From: Spirochaetia bacterium
Lineage (GTDB): Bacteria; Spirochaetota; Spirochaetia; Treponematales; Breznakiellaceae
NCBI GenBank assembly: GCA_025997675.1
Contig: BNUX01000036.1
Coordinates: 1 to 27,529, forward strand
Direction: 5' to 3'
DNA length: 27,529 nt
The notes under the pieces were generated by a model that saw only the letters and a list, made by a program, of their open reading frames with translations, did no database searches and was not told the origin of the DNA. Of the stretch, positions 14,755 to 21,888 are shown piece by piece. Each line of letters begins with the position of its first letter. Positions within the stretch are counted from its first letter, which is position 1. The translations under genes were made by a program, and so were the position numbers.

Positions 14755-15111
14755 ATGGGATTCAGGGAGAATCTGAAGGAAGAACTGGCCTATTCCGGGC
14801 TATTGGTAAAAGAATTATCCGCACAGTCGGGGGTAAATAAACGTACCATCGACAGTTACCTTATGGACGGCGGATCGGTACCCTCGGTGGATGCTGCCGT
14901 CAAAATCGCCGCCGCCCTGGGGGTTTCGGTAGAATATCTGGTAACGGGGAGTGAAAATCGCCGCAAAATGACCCTGGCCAGCCTTAGCCCCGGCCTGCGT
15001 TCCCTGATACAAGCGGTGGAGGGCCTATCCGAAGGATCCCAGAAGGTTGTGCTGAAAAGCGCCCTCTATTTGACAGAAGAATTGAAAAAACAAGAAGAAA
15101 CTTTGCACTAA
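14755..15111 (+). CDS. XRE family transcriptional regulator
   Basis: A 118-residue protein with one Cro/CI-type helix-turn-helix (about residues 6-60): LLVKELSAQSGVNKRTIDSYL is the HTH and SVDAAVKIAAALGVSVEYLVTG the usual closing helices. The C-terminal half is a helical tail likely used for dimers. TATAAT (14751-14756) overlaps the ATG itself and no ribosome site is visible, so either this -10 match is chance or the start is misplaced; no better in-frame start is seen. The inverted repeat with TTACGGA half-sites just upstream is a likely target for autoregulation. Confidence 0.8.
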   Translation: MGFRENLKEELAYSGLLVKELSAQSGVNKRTIDSYLMDGGSVPSVDAAVKIAAALGVSVEYLVTGSENRRKMTLASLSPGLRSLIQAVEGLSEGSQKVVLKSALYLTEELKKQEETLH

Positions 15112-15112
15112 A

Positions 15113-15147
15113 AAAAGGCCGCCCGACCAAAACCGGACGAACCTTTT
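15113..15147. terminator. Bidirectional terminator between XRE gene and metY fusion
   Basis: AAAAGG (15113-15118) pairs with CCTTTT (15142-15147), and CGCCCG (15120-15125) pairs with CGGACG (15134-15139) with one mismatch, around an eight-base loop. A-runs on the left and T-runs on the right give a U-tract on either strand, suiting two convergent genes. Confidence 0.65.
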
Positions 15148-15168
15148 CATTTCTGACAGTATTACTGT

Positions 15169-17271
15169 TTACTTAACCGCTTCAAACCCCTGCTTCAAAT
15201 CATCGATGATGTCGTCGATATGCTCGGTTCCAATGGAGAGCCGCACCGTGTTGGGCTTTATCCCCTGCACCAGGAGGTCCTTTTCTTCAACCTGGGAGTG
15301 GGTGGTGGAGGCCGGGTGGATAACCAGGGACTTCACATCCGCCACGTTTGCCAGGAGGGAGAAGAGGTGCAGTTCTTCGGTGAAGCGCTTGGCCTTTTCG
15401 GCGCCGCCCTTGATTTCAATCGTGAAGATGGAGCCGCCGCCACGGGGGAAGTAGCGCCGGAAGAGGCTGTGATCCCGGTGATCCGCCAGAAGCGGATGGT
15501 TCACTTTTTCTACCTGGGGATGGGTCTTGAGGAAGTCCAGAACTTTGTAGGTGTTGGACACATGGCGTTCCACCCGGAGGGAGAGGGTTTCCAGGCCCTG
15601 GAGGAAGAGGAATGCGTTGAAGGGGGAGAGGGCCGCGCCGGTGTCCCGGAGCAGGGTGGTCCGGGCTTTGATGATGTACGCCACCGGCCCCACCGCATCG
15701 GTAAAGACTACCCCGTGGTAGCTGGGGTTCGGCTTGGAGAGGCCGGGGAACTTGTCGTTTGCCGCCCAGTCGAACTTACCGCCGTCCACGATGACCCCGC
15801 CGATGGAGGTGCCATGACCGCCGATGAACTTGGTGGCCGAATGGACCACGATGTCCACCCCGTAGTCAATGGGGGTTAAGAGGTAGGGCGTAGCAAAGGT
15901 GTTGTCCACGATTACGGGGATTCCGTGACCGTGGGCTATCTTCACCACCGCTTCAATATCGACCACCGATGAATTGGGGTTCCCCAGGGTCTCAAAGAAA
16001 ATAGCTTTAGTGTTGGGTTTAATGGCCTTCTCAAAGTTTTCAGGCTTACTGCCGTCCACAAAGGTGGTATCCACGCCGAGGTCCTTAAAGGTATTGGCAA
16101 AGAGGTTGAAGGTCCCGCCGTAGACCTGGAAATCGGAAACGATGTGATCCCCCGCCTTGGTGATGTTCTGGATGGCATAGGTGGTGGCGGCGGCGCCGGA
16201 TGCGGTGGCTAAGGCGGCAACCCCTTTTTCCAGGGCGGCGATCCGCTGCTCAAACACATCCCAGGTGGGGTTCATGATCCGGGTGTAGATGTTCCCCGGT
16301 TCGGTCAGGGCAAAACGATCCCCCGCAGACTTGGAACTGGGAAAGACATAGGATGATGTCTGGTAGATAGGCACCGCGCGCGCATCGGTGGCGGGATCCG
16401 GCTTCTCCTGGCCCGCATGGACCTGGAGGGTTTCAAACTTGTAATTTCTGTTCGCCATAATATATCTCCTTTTGGCTTCATAAAATTCCGTAGCGTTCCT
16501 TTCTTTGGAACCGAAATTCTGCACATGGTAAAATCCCTCTTCGGAGATGGCATTCTCCCCGTAGAGCTTCCTGTCATTCCCCACGGGGCACACCACGGTG
16601 CAGACCCCGCAGGGATAACGCAATTCCTGGCGCAAAAACTGATGGTACTCTGCACACTTATACTTTTCCATATCGTTGATGTGCGAATCCGGCCGGGGTG
16701 TAAAGGCGCCGATGGGGCAGCCCTTCCGGCAGCGCCCACAGCTGATACAAAGCTCCTTTTCCGGTAAGGGGCTCCCGTCAAATTCCACATCGGTGATCAC
16801 CGACACCCAACGCACCCGGGGCCCGTACTCCGGCGTAAGCAGGCAATGGTTGGCCCCGATGGTTCCCAGCCCCGCATACTTGGCGGCCATAACCTGGGAG
16901 AAGGCCGCCTCCGGCCGTTTCACCAGGGCGGAAATTTCCCCATAGCCATCCCGGGGGAAGAAGTGCGCCCGGTGTCCAAGGGAAAAAAGCAGACTCGCCA
17001 GACGGTAGGCTGCATCGTCCAGCAAGCGGTTGGTGGTGTTATACAACTCGGCGTACAAATTAGACGGGGTCGTTTCCACCATAGGCAAAAATATCGGCAC
17101 CCCCGCCACAATAACCGTTTTGCTCCAGGGCCAGATACTCCGGGGGAAATACTCCCGGCGCTGGTTCCCCGTCTCCTGCCACCGGTCCACCGGCGCAAAC
17201 CCCAAAAGGCTTAAACCCAGCTGATCCGCATAGGAGACAATTCTCTTTTTCAGTTCATCATTGGTACTCAT
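15169..17271 (-). CDS. metY: Fusion: QueG-like double 4Fe-4S protein + O-acetylhomoserine sulfhydrylase (MetY)
   Basis: One open frame of 700 codons joins two proteins. Residues 1-271 resemble the epoxyqueuosine reductase family without its C-terminal repeats: GLSLLGFAP (19-27), a GTIGANHCLLTPEYG loop (136-150), C175/C178/C181/C185 (CxxCxxCxxxCP) and C206, C221, C224, C228 for a second cluster. From M272 it is a complete 429-residue MetY: FETLQVHAGQ, PIYQTSSYVF, a VDNTFATPY loop, PLP lysine K481 in SATKFIGGHGT, and the usual C-terminus. MetY makes homocysteine from O-acetylhomoserine and sulfide. A perfect ribosome site sits inside the joint, so MetY may also be made alone. The joint could also be a lost stop codon through sequence error. 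Adjacent metQNI and the trans-sulfuration enzyme fit. Confidence 0.85.
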   Translation of the reverse strand: MSTNDELKKRIVSYADQLGLSLLGFAPVDRWQETGNQRREYFPRSIWPWSKTVIVAGVPIFLPMVETTPSNLYAELYNTTNRLLDDAAYRLASLLFSLGHRAHFFPRDGYGEISALVKRPEAAFSQVMAAKYAGLGTIGANHCLLTPEYGPRVRWVSVITDVEFDGSPLPEKELCISCGRCRKGCPIGAFTPRPDSHINDMEKYKCAEYHQFLRQELRYPCGVCTVVCPVGNDRKLYGENAISEEGFYHVQNFGSKERNATEFYEAKRRYIMANRNYKFETLQVHAGQEKPDPATDARAVPIYQTSSYVFPSSKSAGDRFALTEPGNIYTRIMNPTWDVFEQRIAALEKGVAALATASGAAATTYAIQNITKAGDHIVSDFQVYGGTFNLFANTFKDLGVDTTFVDGSKPENFEKAIKPNTKAIFFETLGNPNSSVVDIEAVVKIAHGHGIPVIVDNTFATPYLLTPIDYGVDIVVHSATKFIGGHGTSIGGVIVDGGKFDWAANDKFPGLSKPNPSYHGVVFTDAVGPVAYIIKARTTLLRDTGAALSPFNAFLFLQGLETLSLRVERHVSNTYKVLDFLKTHPQVEKVNHPLLADHRDHSLFRRYFPRGGGSIFTIEIKGGAEKAKRFTEELHLFSLLANVADVKSLVIHPASTTHSQVEEKDLLVQGIKPNTVRLSIGTEHIDDIIDDLKQGFEAVK
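16456..16473 (-). promoter_or_regulatory. Internal ribosome site and ATG of metY within the fusion frame
   Basis: On the minus strand AAAAGGAGA (complement of 16465-16473) lies six bases before ATG (16458-16456). In the fusion frame these bases are read as part of the linker AKRRYI. The spacing and strength are those of a real start, which suggests that the two genes were once separate or are still translated both ways. Confidence 0.75.
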
Positions 17272-17308
17272 CAGTATTCACCATACTTTGCTTATCAAAT
17301 ATATGGGA

Positions 17309-17337
17309 ATAATATAATTTATGATGGCACTTGTCAA
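17309..17337 (-). promoter_or_regulatory. Promoter of the QueG-like/metY transcript
   Basis: TTGACA (complement of 17332-17337), 17 bases, TATTAT (complement of 17309-17314). The -35 hexamer directly abuts the left direct repeat (17338-17365), so the repeat's insertion history stops exactly at this promoter. Confidence 0.7.
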
Positions 17338-17365
17338 CCATCAAGTCTCTGCTTGAAACTGCCGT
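17338..17365. repeat. 28-bp direct repeat, left copy
   Basis: It is identical over 28 bases to 18158-18185, and the vapBC pair lies exactly between the copies. On the minus strand it spells the end of the higA-like gene, RQFQAET and stop, plus three bases. The core TCAAG...CTTGA can form a small hairpin. Here it is detached from the rest of the higA-like gene. Confidence 0.9.
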
Positions 17366-17372
17366 TGCGGAT

Positions 17373-17825
17373 TTATTTCTCCTGTTTGGGAGGCCGGAAC
17401 CAGAAAACAGGGGCGTGTTCTACGGCTTCCGGCTCCAGAAATCCCCCGTCAGCGGTAACAAAAACACCGTGACGGTCTATGGCGGTGGCAAGGCCAATAG
17501 CGTCCGCAAGGGAAAGCGGGTTTTTGCTTATGGAACCTTTTCCTTTGTACGTACTCTTGAAGCGGACCGCTTCACTAAATACATGACTGTTCAAGGTATC
17601 AATAATTTGAAGGGGAAGGTTATAAATTTTGTTAAGAATTACCGCTGCTCGTTCTTTTCCCAAATCATCAACAAAACCGTAATGGACTTCGATGAGGTTA
17701 ATGATGCTCATATATACAGAGGCAGTTTCATTTTCTGCTTTCTGAAGTATGTCCAAAACTTTTTCTTGGCCTTCTTCTTTTTTAAGATAGGCGATCAGGG
17801 CACAAGCATCGAGAACATAGGTCAT
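17373..17825 (-). CDS. vapC: PIN-domain toxin (VapC-like)
   Basis: A 150-residue PIN ribonuclease. The four acidic residues of the active site are visible: D6 in MTYVLDAC, E46 in INLIEV, D108 in SLADAIG and D126 in FVTADGG. Length is in the VapC range. It follows its antitoxin by two bases, so translation is coupled. VapC toxins usually cut initiator tRNA or 23S rRNA when the antitoxin is lost. The gene appears intact. The pair is flanked by direct repeats. Confidence 0.88.
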   Translation of the reverse strand: MTYVLDACALIAYLKKEEGQEKVLDILQKAENETASVYMSIINLIEVHYGFVDDLGKERAAVILNKIYNLPLQIIDTLNSHVFSEAVRFKSTYKGKGSISKNPLSLADAIGLATAIDRHGVFVTADGGFLEPEAVEHAPVFWFRPPKQEK

Positions 17826-17827
17826 TA

Positions 17828-18106
17828 TTAGCCCTCATGGTGGAACGCACGGCAATTCTCCGCTTCCTCACGTTTCGCCTCTTTATGGCGTTCTTCAATA
17901 AAATTATCAACGGTAAGCGAAGCGTCTTTGCAGAGTTCCCAAAGGGCTTCCGTTGTTTGGGCAAGGGGGGGCTTCTTTCCCCGGCTCCCTTTTTGCTCCA
18001 ACGGGAGGGCGTTATGTTTGAGTTGATCAACAAAATCGAAAATCCGGGCCACGTAATCGGGTGGAAGTCCCTCAATCTCCTTCAAAAGCAATTCGGCATC
18101 AGACAT
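17828..18106 (-). CDS. vapB: Antitoxin of the PIN toxin (VapB-like, DUF2281-type)
   Basis: A 92-residue acidic protein, MSDAELLLKEIEGLPP followed by DYVARIFDFVDQLKHN, the pattern of DUF2281-type antitoxins; the C-terminal half (TVDNFIEERHKEAKREE) would wrap the toxin. I start it at ATG 18106, preceded by GAGG, because the promoter predicts a transcript beginning near 18118, after the ATG at 18121. Two bases separate its stop from the toxin start. Confidence 0.8.
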   Translation of the reverse strand: MSDAELLLKEIEGLPPDYVARIFDFVDQLKHNALPLEQKGSRGKKPPLAQTTEALWELCKDASLTVDNFIEERHKEAKREEAENCRAFHHEG

Positions 18107-18124
18107 AGTTTCCTCACTCATCTA

Positions 18125-18153
18125 ATTATAGAAGAAATAACGGCTTGATTCAA
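18125..18153 (-). promoter_or_regulatory. vapBC promoter
   Basis: TTGAAT (complement of 18148-18153), 17 bases, TATAAT (complement of 18125-18130). It starts four bases inside the right direct repeat, so the segment between the repeats carries its own promoter. Confidence 0.7.
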
Positions 18154-18157
18154 TGGG

Positions 18158-18185
18158 CCATCAAGTCTCTGCTTGAAACTGCCGT
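18158..18185. repeat. 28-bp direct repeat, right copy
   Basis: A perfect match to 17338-17365. This copy is still joined to the rest of the higA-like gene and forms its last codons and stop. Confidence 0.9.
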
Positions 18186-18337
18186 AATAAATCAGGGTTA
18201 TCACGGACAAGCTCAAGAAGGCGGCGGGAAGCCCCTTCCGGCCGGTTACGGCCATTTTCCCAGGCTTCAACTGTTTTGGGAGAAACGCCAAGGGAACCGG
18301 CAAACACCACCTGGCTTGCAAACGGGTAATTTTTACG
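18161..18337 (-). pseudogene. HigA-like XRE antitoxin remnant, 5'-truncated
   Basis: 58 codons on the minus strand read as the C-terminal two thirds of a HigA-type HTH antitoxin: SQVVFAGSLGVSPKTVEAWE, then NGRNRPEGASRRLLEL and DNPDLLRQFQAET before the stop. Upstream in frame is a stop (complement of 18338-18340), and no start codon or partner toxin remains. The lost 5' part is replaced by the promoter of the parD-like gene on the other strand. Confidence 0.75.
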
Positions 18338-18344
18338 TTATTGT
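18316..18344 (+). promoter_or_regulatory. Promoter for parD-like gene
   Basis: TTGCAA (18316-18321), 17 bases, TATTGT (18339-18344), then GGAGG (18354-18358) before the ATG at 18364. Confidence 0.5.
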
Positions 18345-18363
18345 ATTCAAATGGAGGATTCGT

Positions 18364-18546
18364 ATGCCGGATATTCTTGATAAACCTATTGTTCTGCCTG
18401 AAACTGCTGCCATAACGGATGCTGAGCATGAGCTGTATATACAAGAAAAACTTGCCGAAGCAGAGGCATATGCTGCCGGACCTGATGCAAAATGGTATAC
18501 ATGGGATGAAGTCAGAAATTTTATCAAGGTAAAGCATGGAATATGA
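18364..18546 (+). CDS. Small antitoxin (partner of a RelE/ParE-type toxin)
   Basis: A 60-residue acidic protein, ending KWYTWDEVRNFIKVKHGI, typical of small antitoxins whose C-terminal helix binds a RelE/ParE toxin (the W-x-E-V...I pattern). GGAGG lies before the ATG. Its end overlaps the toxin start by 11 bases, the usual coupling. The toxin behind it is broken, so the antitoxin is now an orphan. Confidence 0.7.
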   Translation: MPDILDKPIVLPETAAITDAEHELYIQEKLAEAEAYAAGPDAKWYTWDEVRNFIKVKHGI

Positions 18547-18684
18547 GATTAAAGTTTTGGCGCCCGCTGTGGCTGATTTGGATTCAATCATAACCTATTC
18601 ATCGTATTCTTCCTGGAGCGTGGGATATTGGTCGTCATCTTGGGGCATGAGCGCAGTGCAAAAAAAAAGGAAAAAAGTACTTGA
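18536..18684 (+). pseudogene. ParE/RelE-family toxin remnant with internal deletion and frameshift
   Basis: The first 21 residues, MEYEIKVLAPAVADLDSIIT plus Y, match the ParE/RelE N-terminus. The frame then turns to nonsense. In another frame, from 18598, the sequence reads FIVFFLERGILVVILGHERS, which looks like the last strands of the same fold, and ends at TGA 18682-18684. About 45 middle residues are missing. The second lipoprotein cassette begins right after it. Confidence 0.6.
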
Positions 18685-18776
18685 TTATTTTGTCGGCTTA
18701 CGATATAGTATTAAATAACCGGGGTTTCAAGTGAAGCCCCACAACGATACCAAAGGGAGGAGAGTGTATGAAGCTG

Positions 18777-18804
18777 TTGATGTGTTCACGTAATTCCTTA
18801 TATA
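18777..18804 (+). promoter_or_regulatory. Candidate cassette promoter, copy 2
   Basis: TTGATG (18777-18782), 16 bases, TATATA (18799-18804). The predicted transcript starts near 18811, six bases before the C20 tract, so tract length would change the first transcribed bases. The first copy keeps only the -10 part clearly. Confidence 0.4.
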
Positions 18805-18816
18805 GCAACAAATTAA

Positions 18817-18836
18817 CCCCCCCCCCCCCCCCCCCC
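18817..18836. repeat. C20 homopolymer tract, copy 2
   Basis: Twenty C residues, one more than in copy 1. It is followed by the same conserved stretch, in which AGCAAGT can pair with GCTTACT, then GGGGG (18871-18875) and the ATG at 18882. The C-run in the mRNA could pair with GGGGG and hide the start. Confidence 0.7.
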
Positions 18837-18881
18837 AGCAAGTGACCTTCGCTTACTAAGTAACTACTCCGGGGGTCGTCC

Positions 18882-19427
18882 ATGAGTCGGTCCTATAAGC
18901 TCCTTCGCATAATCTATCGGGCCGCAGGGGAAATCCATGCCGAACTTGTCGGCTCCGACTATAAACGAAAACACTGCGAGATGGCCCTGGCCAAACGGTT
19001 CAGCGGCGGCCGCTTCGGCTGTGAGCAGCACGTTTCCCTGCCCTGCGTCATTCCGGAGGCCGAATGGAAGTCGGTTTTCCCCAGGCCGGAACGTATCAAC
19101 GCGGACTTTACCTTTTTAAACCGGCATATCTTAGTCAGGATTGTCTTCTATAAACAGCATATTCCGGAAGGAGCCTGCCGCGACCTCTGGCGGCGTATGT
19201 ACGCCGCCGACATTCCCCTGGGACTTATCATCAACTTTGGCAACCCGGTCTTTGAATACCGCCGGGTGATGTATAGCCGGCGCCTGGCAGAGTGGCGGGC
19301 GGAACGCCGTTTGGGGTTAAGCTCCCCGGCGGCTTTATCATCGAAAAAAGGCCGGGTAACGGCTTTTTTATACACTTCCGAAAAACAGCCCTTGGCTGAG
19401 GAAGTTTATACCCGCCTGTATAGGTAG
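18882..19427 (+). CDS. GxxExxY-like (PDDEXK_3-related) protein, cassette copy 2
   Basis: 181 residues, differing from the first copy at five positions: residue 13 (Q/R), residues 70-71 (QT/ER) and two near the C-terminus (V/L and K/S). The family pattern and the altered catalytic strand (D75 kept, E-x-K absent) are the same in both copies, so the loss of the active site predates the duplication. The high conservation suggests that the protein is still used, perhaps for nucleic acid or partner binding, not cutting. Confidence 0.7.
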   Translation: MSRSYKLLRIIYRAAGEIHAELVGSDYKRKHCEMALAKRFSGGRFGCEQHVSLPCVIPEAEWKSVFPRPERINADFTFLNRHILVRIVFYKQHIPEGACRDLWRRMYAADIPLGLIINFGNPVFEYRRVMYSRRLAEWRAERRLGLSSPAALSSKKGRVTAFLYTSEKQPLAEEVYTRLYR

Positions 19428-19440
19428 GTAATTTCAAAGC

Positions 19441-19472
19441 GTGATTCCTGTCCTCCATAAGGTGGGAATCAC
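19441..19472 (+). promoter_or_regulatory. Hairpin before lipoprotein start (copy 2)
   Basis: GTGATTCC (19441-19448) pairs with GGAATCAC (19465-19472); the inner stem is CCT/AGG instead of the CTGT/ACAG of copy 1. Structure is kept while the loop sequence and length change. Confidence 0.6.
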
Positions 19473-19489
19473 TAAATAAAGGAGAAACC

Positions 19490-21343
19490 ATGAAGCGAAT
19501 TAATCATGGTCTCATAGTAGGTCTTGCCGTACTCCTTTTGGCGGCATTATCTTTCATTGGGTGCGAAAGCCCCACAGAAGCCGAAGTCGTCGTAGGTCCC
19601 CCAGGTAAGGATGGTACGGGTACGCCGGGTACGCCGGGTACGCCGGGTAATCCGGGAAGGGTCTATCTGGAAGGGACGTACACCTCTGCCGCTATCCAAG
19701 CTGCCATTGATTCAGGTGCGCCCCTCACCTTTACGAAAGTCATACAAAGTGAGGCAGCCGTCATCGTTATTCCCCCGGGGCGGAACGTGAATCTGATTGG
19801 CCCAGCGGCCATTACAGTATTTGGTTCCGGTGATCCTAGCGATGATGGTATTCTTGTTATTGGGGCTGTAACAAGTATTACCGGAAACGGTACCATTGTA
19901 GGCAGCGCTGTTGATGCCATAGTTGTTGCTCCCGAATCAGTGTACGTCGACACCGCATCAGTAGTAAAGTATACCATTGTGGACAGCATGGCCGCAGTGG
20001 CTACAGCACCTGCCGCAACCGTAGCCTATGCGGGTAACCGTAAATTTGTTGCGGCTGCAACTACAACAGCCGGAGAAATAACAGTTCCCGCCGCCGCCAT
20101 CGATGTCTTCATCATTGGCGACTTGGACGCTACTGTCGCCTCTACTTCCACCAATATCCATGTTCTCGGCAACCTTACGACTTCGGTGACCGGCGCCCCA
20201 GTTACCGGCGGTACCCTGAATGTCAAGGGCAACGCCACCTTCTCGGGAGCAGTTGCATCGGTAGGGGGCGCCGCCACGATTGGTGGTACGCTTAATGCAA
20301 CGGGCGCCACGTCATTTACTGCAACAGGGGGCGTCACGGTTAATGGAGCCGCTACATTCAATGGCACCTTTGCGGGTGGAGCCTCGACTTTTAACGGCCC
20401 GGTCGCCTTCAAGGGTGACATCACTCAAACCGCCGCCCTTGACTTCAATGACACGGTAACCATAACCAACGGCAAGAAAATCACCGTTGGCGGGGCGGTC
20501 GCTATCACTTTGAAGAACGGAAAGGCGATCAGAAACACCTCCGGAGTAGACCTCCTTAAAGCAGGGTTATCGGCACCGGTTGTCCTGACTGGGACAAGCA
20601 CAGAGGTGCTTACATTTAACGCGGCTGACCTAACGGTTACCACAGCAGGCTTTGCAGTAACTTCCGGTGAACTCATCGTGGCGAAAAAGCTGGACGTGAG
20701 CGGTTCCGGGGTGGTTGCAACCGTCTCTAGCAACGCTAAGTTGACTCTTGCCAAAGACGCGGTGTTAGCGACTGGCTCGGGTTCCGTAGTTGCCGGCCAG
20801 ACCACCTTTAACACTGCCGGCACGTGGACAGCTAAAAACCAGGCCATTTCAATCAGCCCTGCAACAAATGTGACAACGATTGCGTCCGTTGCGGCAGGCG
20901 GTGAGTTAACTGCAGCCGGTACTCCTAAAATCACCCAGGCCGGGGCAGCCTCCACCAACCTGATCATCAATCCAGGTACAACGATTGACTTGGGCGGCAA
21001 CGCAGCTGCCGTAGGTACTATACAATTGGTCCGCCATGCAACACCGGGCACGATAACATTCCCTGCGAATAGTCTTACTGCAGTTATCAAAACCGGAAAT
21101 ACCGGTTCAACAGCAGTTACCGGTGCAGCCGGCAATTTTGAGGCTTCTGGTCTCACTACTAACAGCACTGCAGTTTCAGTCAGCAACTATACTAATGTTG
21201 TCATTACAGGCGCAGGCAGTGGTGCTGCAGCAAAGTTGGTTAAGATAACCGGATCAGCAACCGGCGGTACATTAAAGGCAAGTACAGACACAACTGCTGG
21301 TGATTGTCTTATATCTGGCAATACTAATACGACCGCCCCCTAA
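19490..21343 (+). CDS. Surface lipoprotein, collagen-like start and divergent body (copy 2)
   Basis: A 617-residue lipoprotein with the same signal as copy 1 (SFIGC, Cys at 25) and a longer collagen-like stretch (one more GTP unit from a 9-bp repeat, then NPGR). After residue 55 or so the sequence departs from copy 1, although both are Thr/Ala/Gly-rich and share short strand-turn patterns such as TITNGKKI against TIANGKSI and VTSGELIV against ITSGELNV. This fits a beta-helix-like surface protein whose exposed body has been diversified. AAAGGAG lies before the ATG. Confidence 0.85.
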   Translation: MKRINHGLIVGLAVLLLAALSFIGCESPTEAEVVVGPPGKDGTGTPGTPGTPGNPGRVYLEGTYTSAAIQAAIDSGAPLTFTKVIQSEAAVIVIPPGRNVNLIGPAAITVFGSGDPSDDGILVIGAVTSITGNGTIVGSAVDAIVVAPESVYVDTASVVKYTIVDSMAAVATAPAATVAYAGNRKFVAAATTTAGEITVPAAAIDVFIIGDLDATVASTSTNIHVLGNLTTSVTGAPVTGGTLNVKGNATFSGAVASVGGAATIGGTLNATGATSFTATGGVTVNGAATFNGTFAGGASTFNGPVAFKGDITQTAALDFNDTVTITNGKKITVGGAVAITLKNGKAIRNTSGVDLLKAGLSAPVVLTGTSTEVLTFNAADLTVTTAGFAVTSGELIVAKKLDVSGSGVVATVSSNAKLTLAKDAVLATGSGSVVAGQTTFNTAGTWTAKNQAISISPATNVTTIASVAAGGELTAAGTPKITQAGAASTNLIINPGTTIDLGGNAAAVGTIQLVRHATPGTITFPANSLTAVIKTGNTGSTAVTGAAGNFEASGLTTNSTAVSVSNYTNVVITGAGSGAAAKLVKITGSATGGTLKASTDTTAGDCLISGNTNTTAP

Positions 21344-21581
21344 TCTCTCCCACGCGAGAGTAGTCGCGTAATGTGAACGAAACCCGCCTCCTGTATGGGG
21401 GGCGGCTTTCAATCCTGATTAAAAAACGAACGGGCGCCTGAGGATCCCAGACCTTGGTCTGATTGGTCCACACCGCCCCTTCGCGCAGGCGGTGATGCCG
21501 GGACCCATAAAAAGGCCCGGTGGACCGGCCCCCTATCCCGACACGAAGTCCGGGGTACCCGTACCTTACGTGAAGGTCCTT
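21324..21581 (-). pseudogene. Convergent small ORF, start codon lost (copy 2)
   Basis: The equivalent of 2969-3226: the same length and frame, with a few amino acid changes. The strong GGAGG ribosome site remains, but the ATG is AAG (complement of 21579-21581). A longer frame reading through the array could still supply the domain, but its first ATG has no ribosome site. Confidence 0.35.
21379..21410 (+). terminator. Hairpin after lipoprotein gene (copy 2)
   Basis: GAAACCCGCC (21379-21388) pairs with GGCGGCTTTC (21401-21410), one mismatch. A CTCTC/GAGAG hairpin lies just after the stop, as in copy 1. No U-run follows. Confidence 0.45.
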
Positions 21582-21631
21582 GGAACCCTCCTTTCGTAAT
21601 TTACCCCTTATCAGATTAGTGGAGAAAAGTC

Positions 21632-21862
21632 GTCCCGTGGTCAGGACGTGATCTCCCGTGGTCAGGACGTGGCTTCCTGTGGTCAGGAAGTGGCTTCCTG
21701 TGGTCAGGACGTGACTTCCTGTGGTCAGGACGTGGCTTCCTGTGGTCAGGAAGTGGCTTCCTGTGGTCAGGAAGTGGCTTCCCGTGGTCAGGACGTGGCT
21801 TCCTGTGGTCGGGACGTGGCTTCCTGTGGTGAGAACAGGCCATCTACAGGTGTAGACAGGCC
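21632..21862. repeat. Palindromic 21-bp tandem array, 11 units (copy 2)
   Basis: Exactly eleven 21-bp units in the same place as the array of copy 1, between identical flanks (GGAGAAAAGTC on the left, GCATATTGAG on the right). The usual unit has a TTCCTG/CAGGAA stem with a TGGT loop (extended to CTTCCTG/CAGGAAG in some units) plus spacer. The last unit (21842-21862) is instead of the copy 1 type, TCTACAGGTGTAGA. So the period, the hairpin plan and the end units are shared, while the bulk units differ. Confidence 0.95.
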
Positions 21863-21888
21863 GCATATTGAGCGAAAGGAGATTAGGT

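Noticed and set aside
14751..14756. TATAAT as the promoter of the XRE gene
   Set aside because: It overlaps the start codon and has no -35 at a workable distance; transcription from it would miss the ATG.
17331..17831. Plus-strand 166-residue frame opposite the PIN toxin
   Set aside because: The opposite strand holds a complete PIN active site and a coupled antitoxin; this frame has no ribosome site or family features.
18118..18591. 157-residue minus-strand frame across the higA-like remnant
   Set aside because: The HTH antitoxin reads in a different frame; this one is a shadow with unlikely composition.
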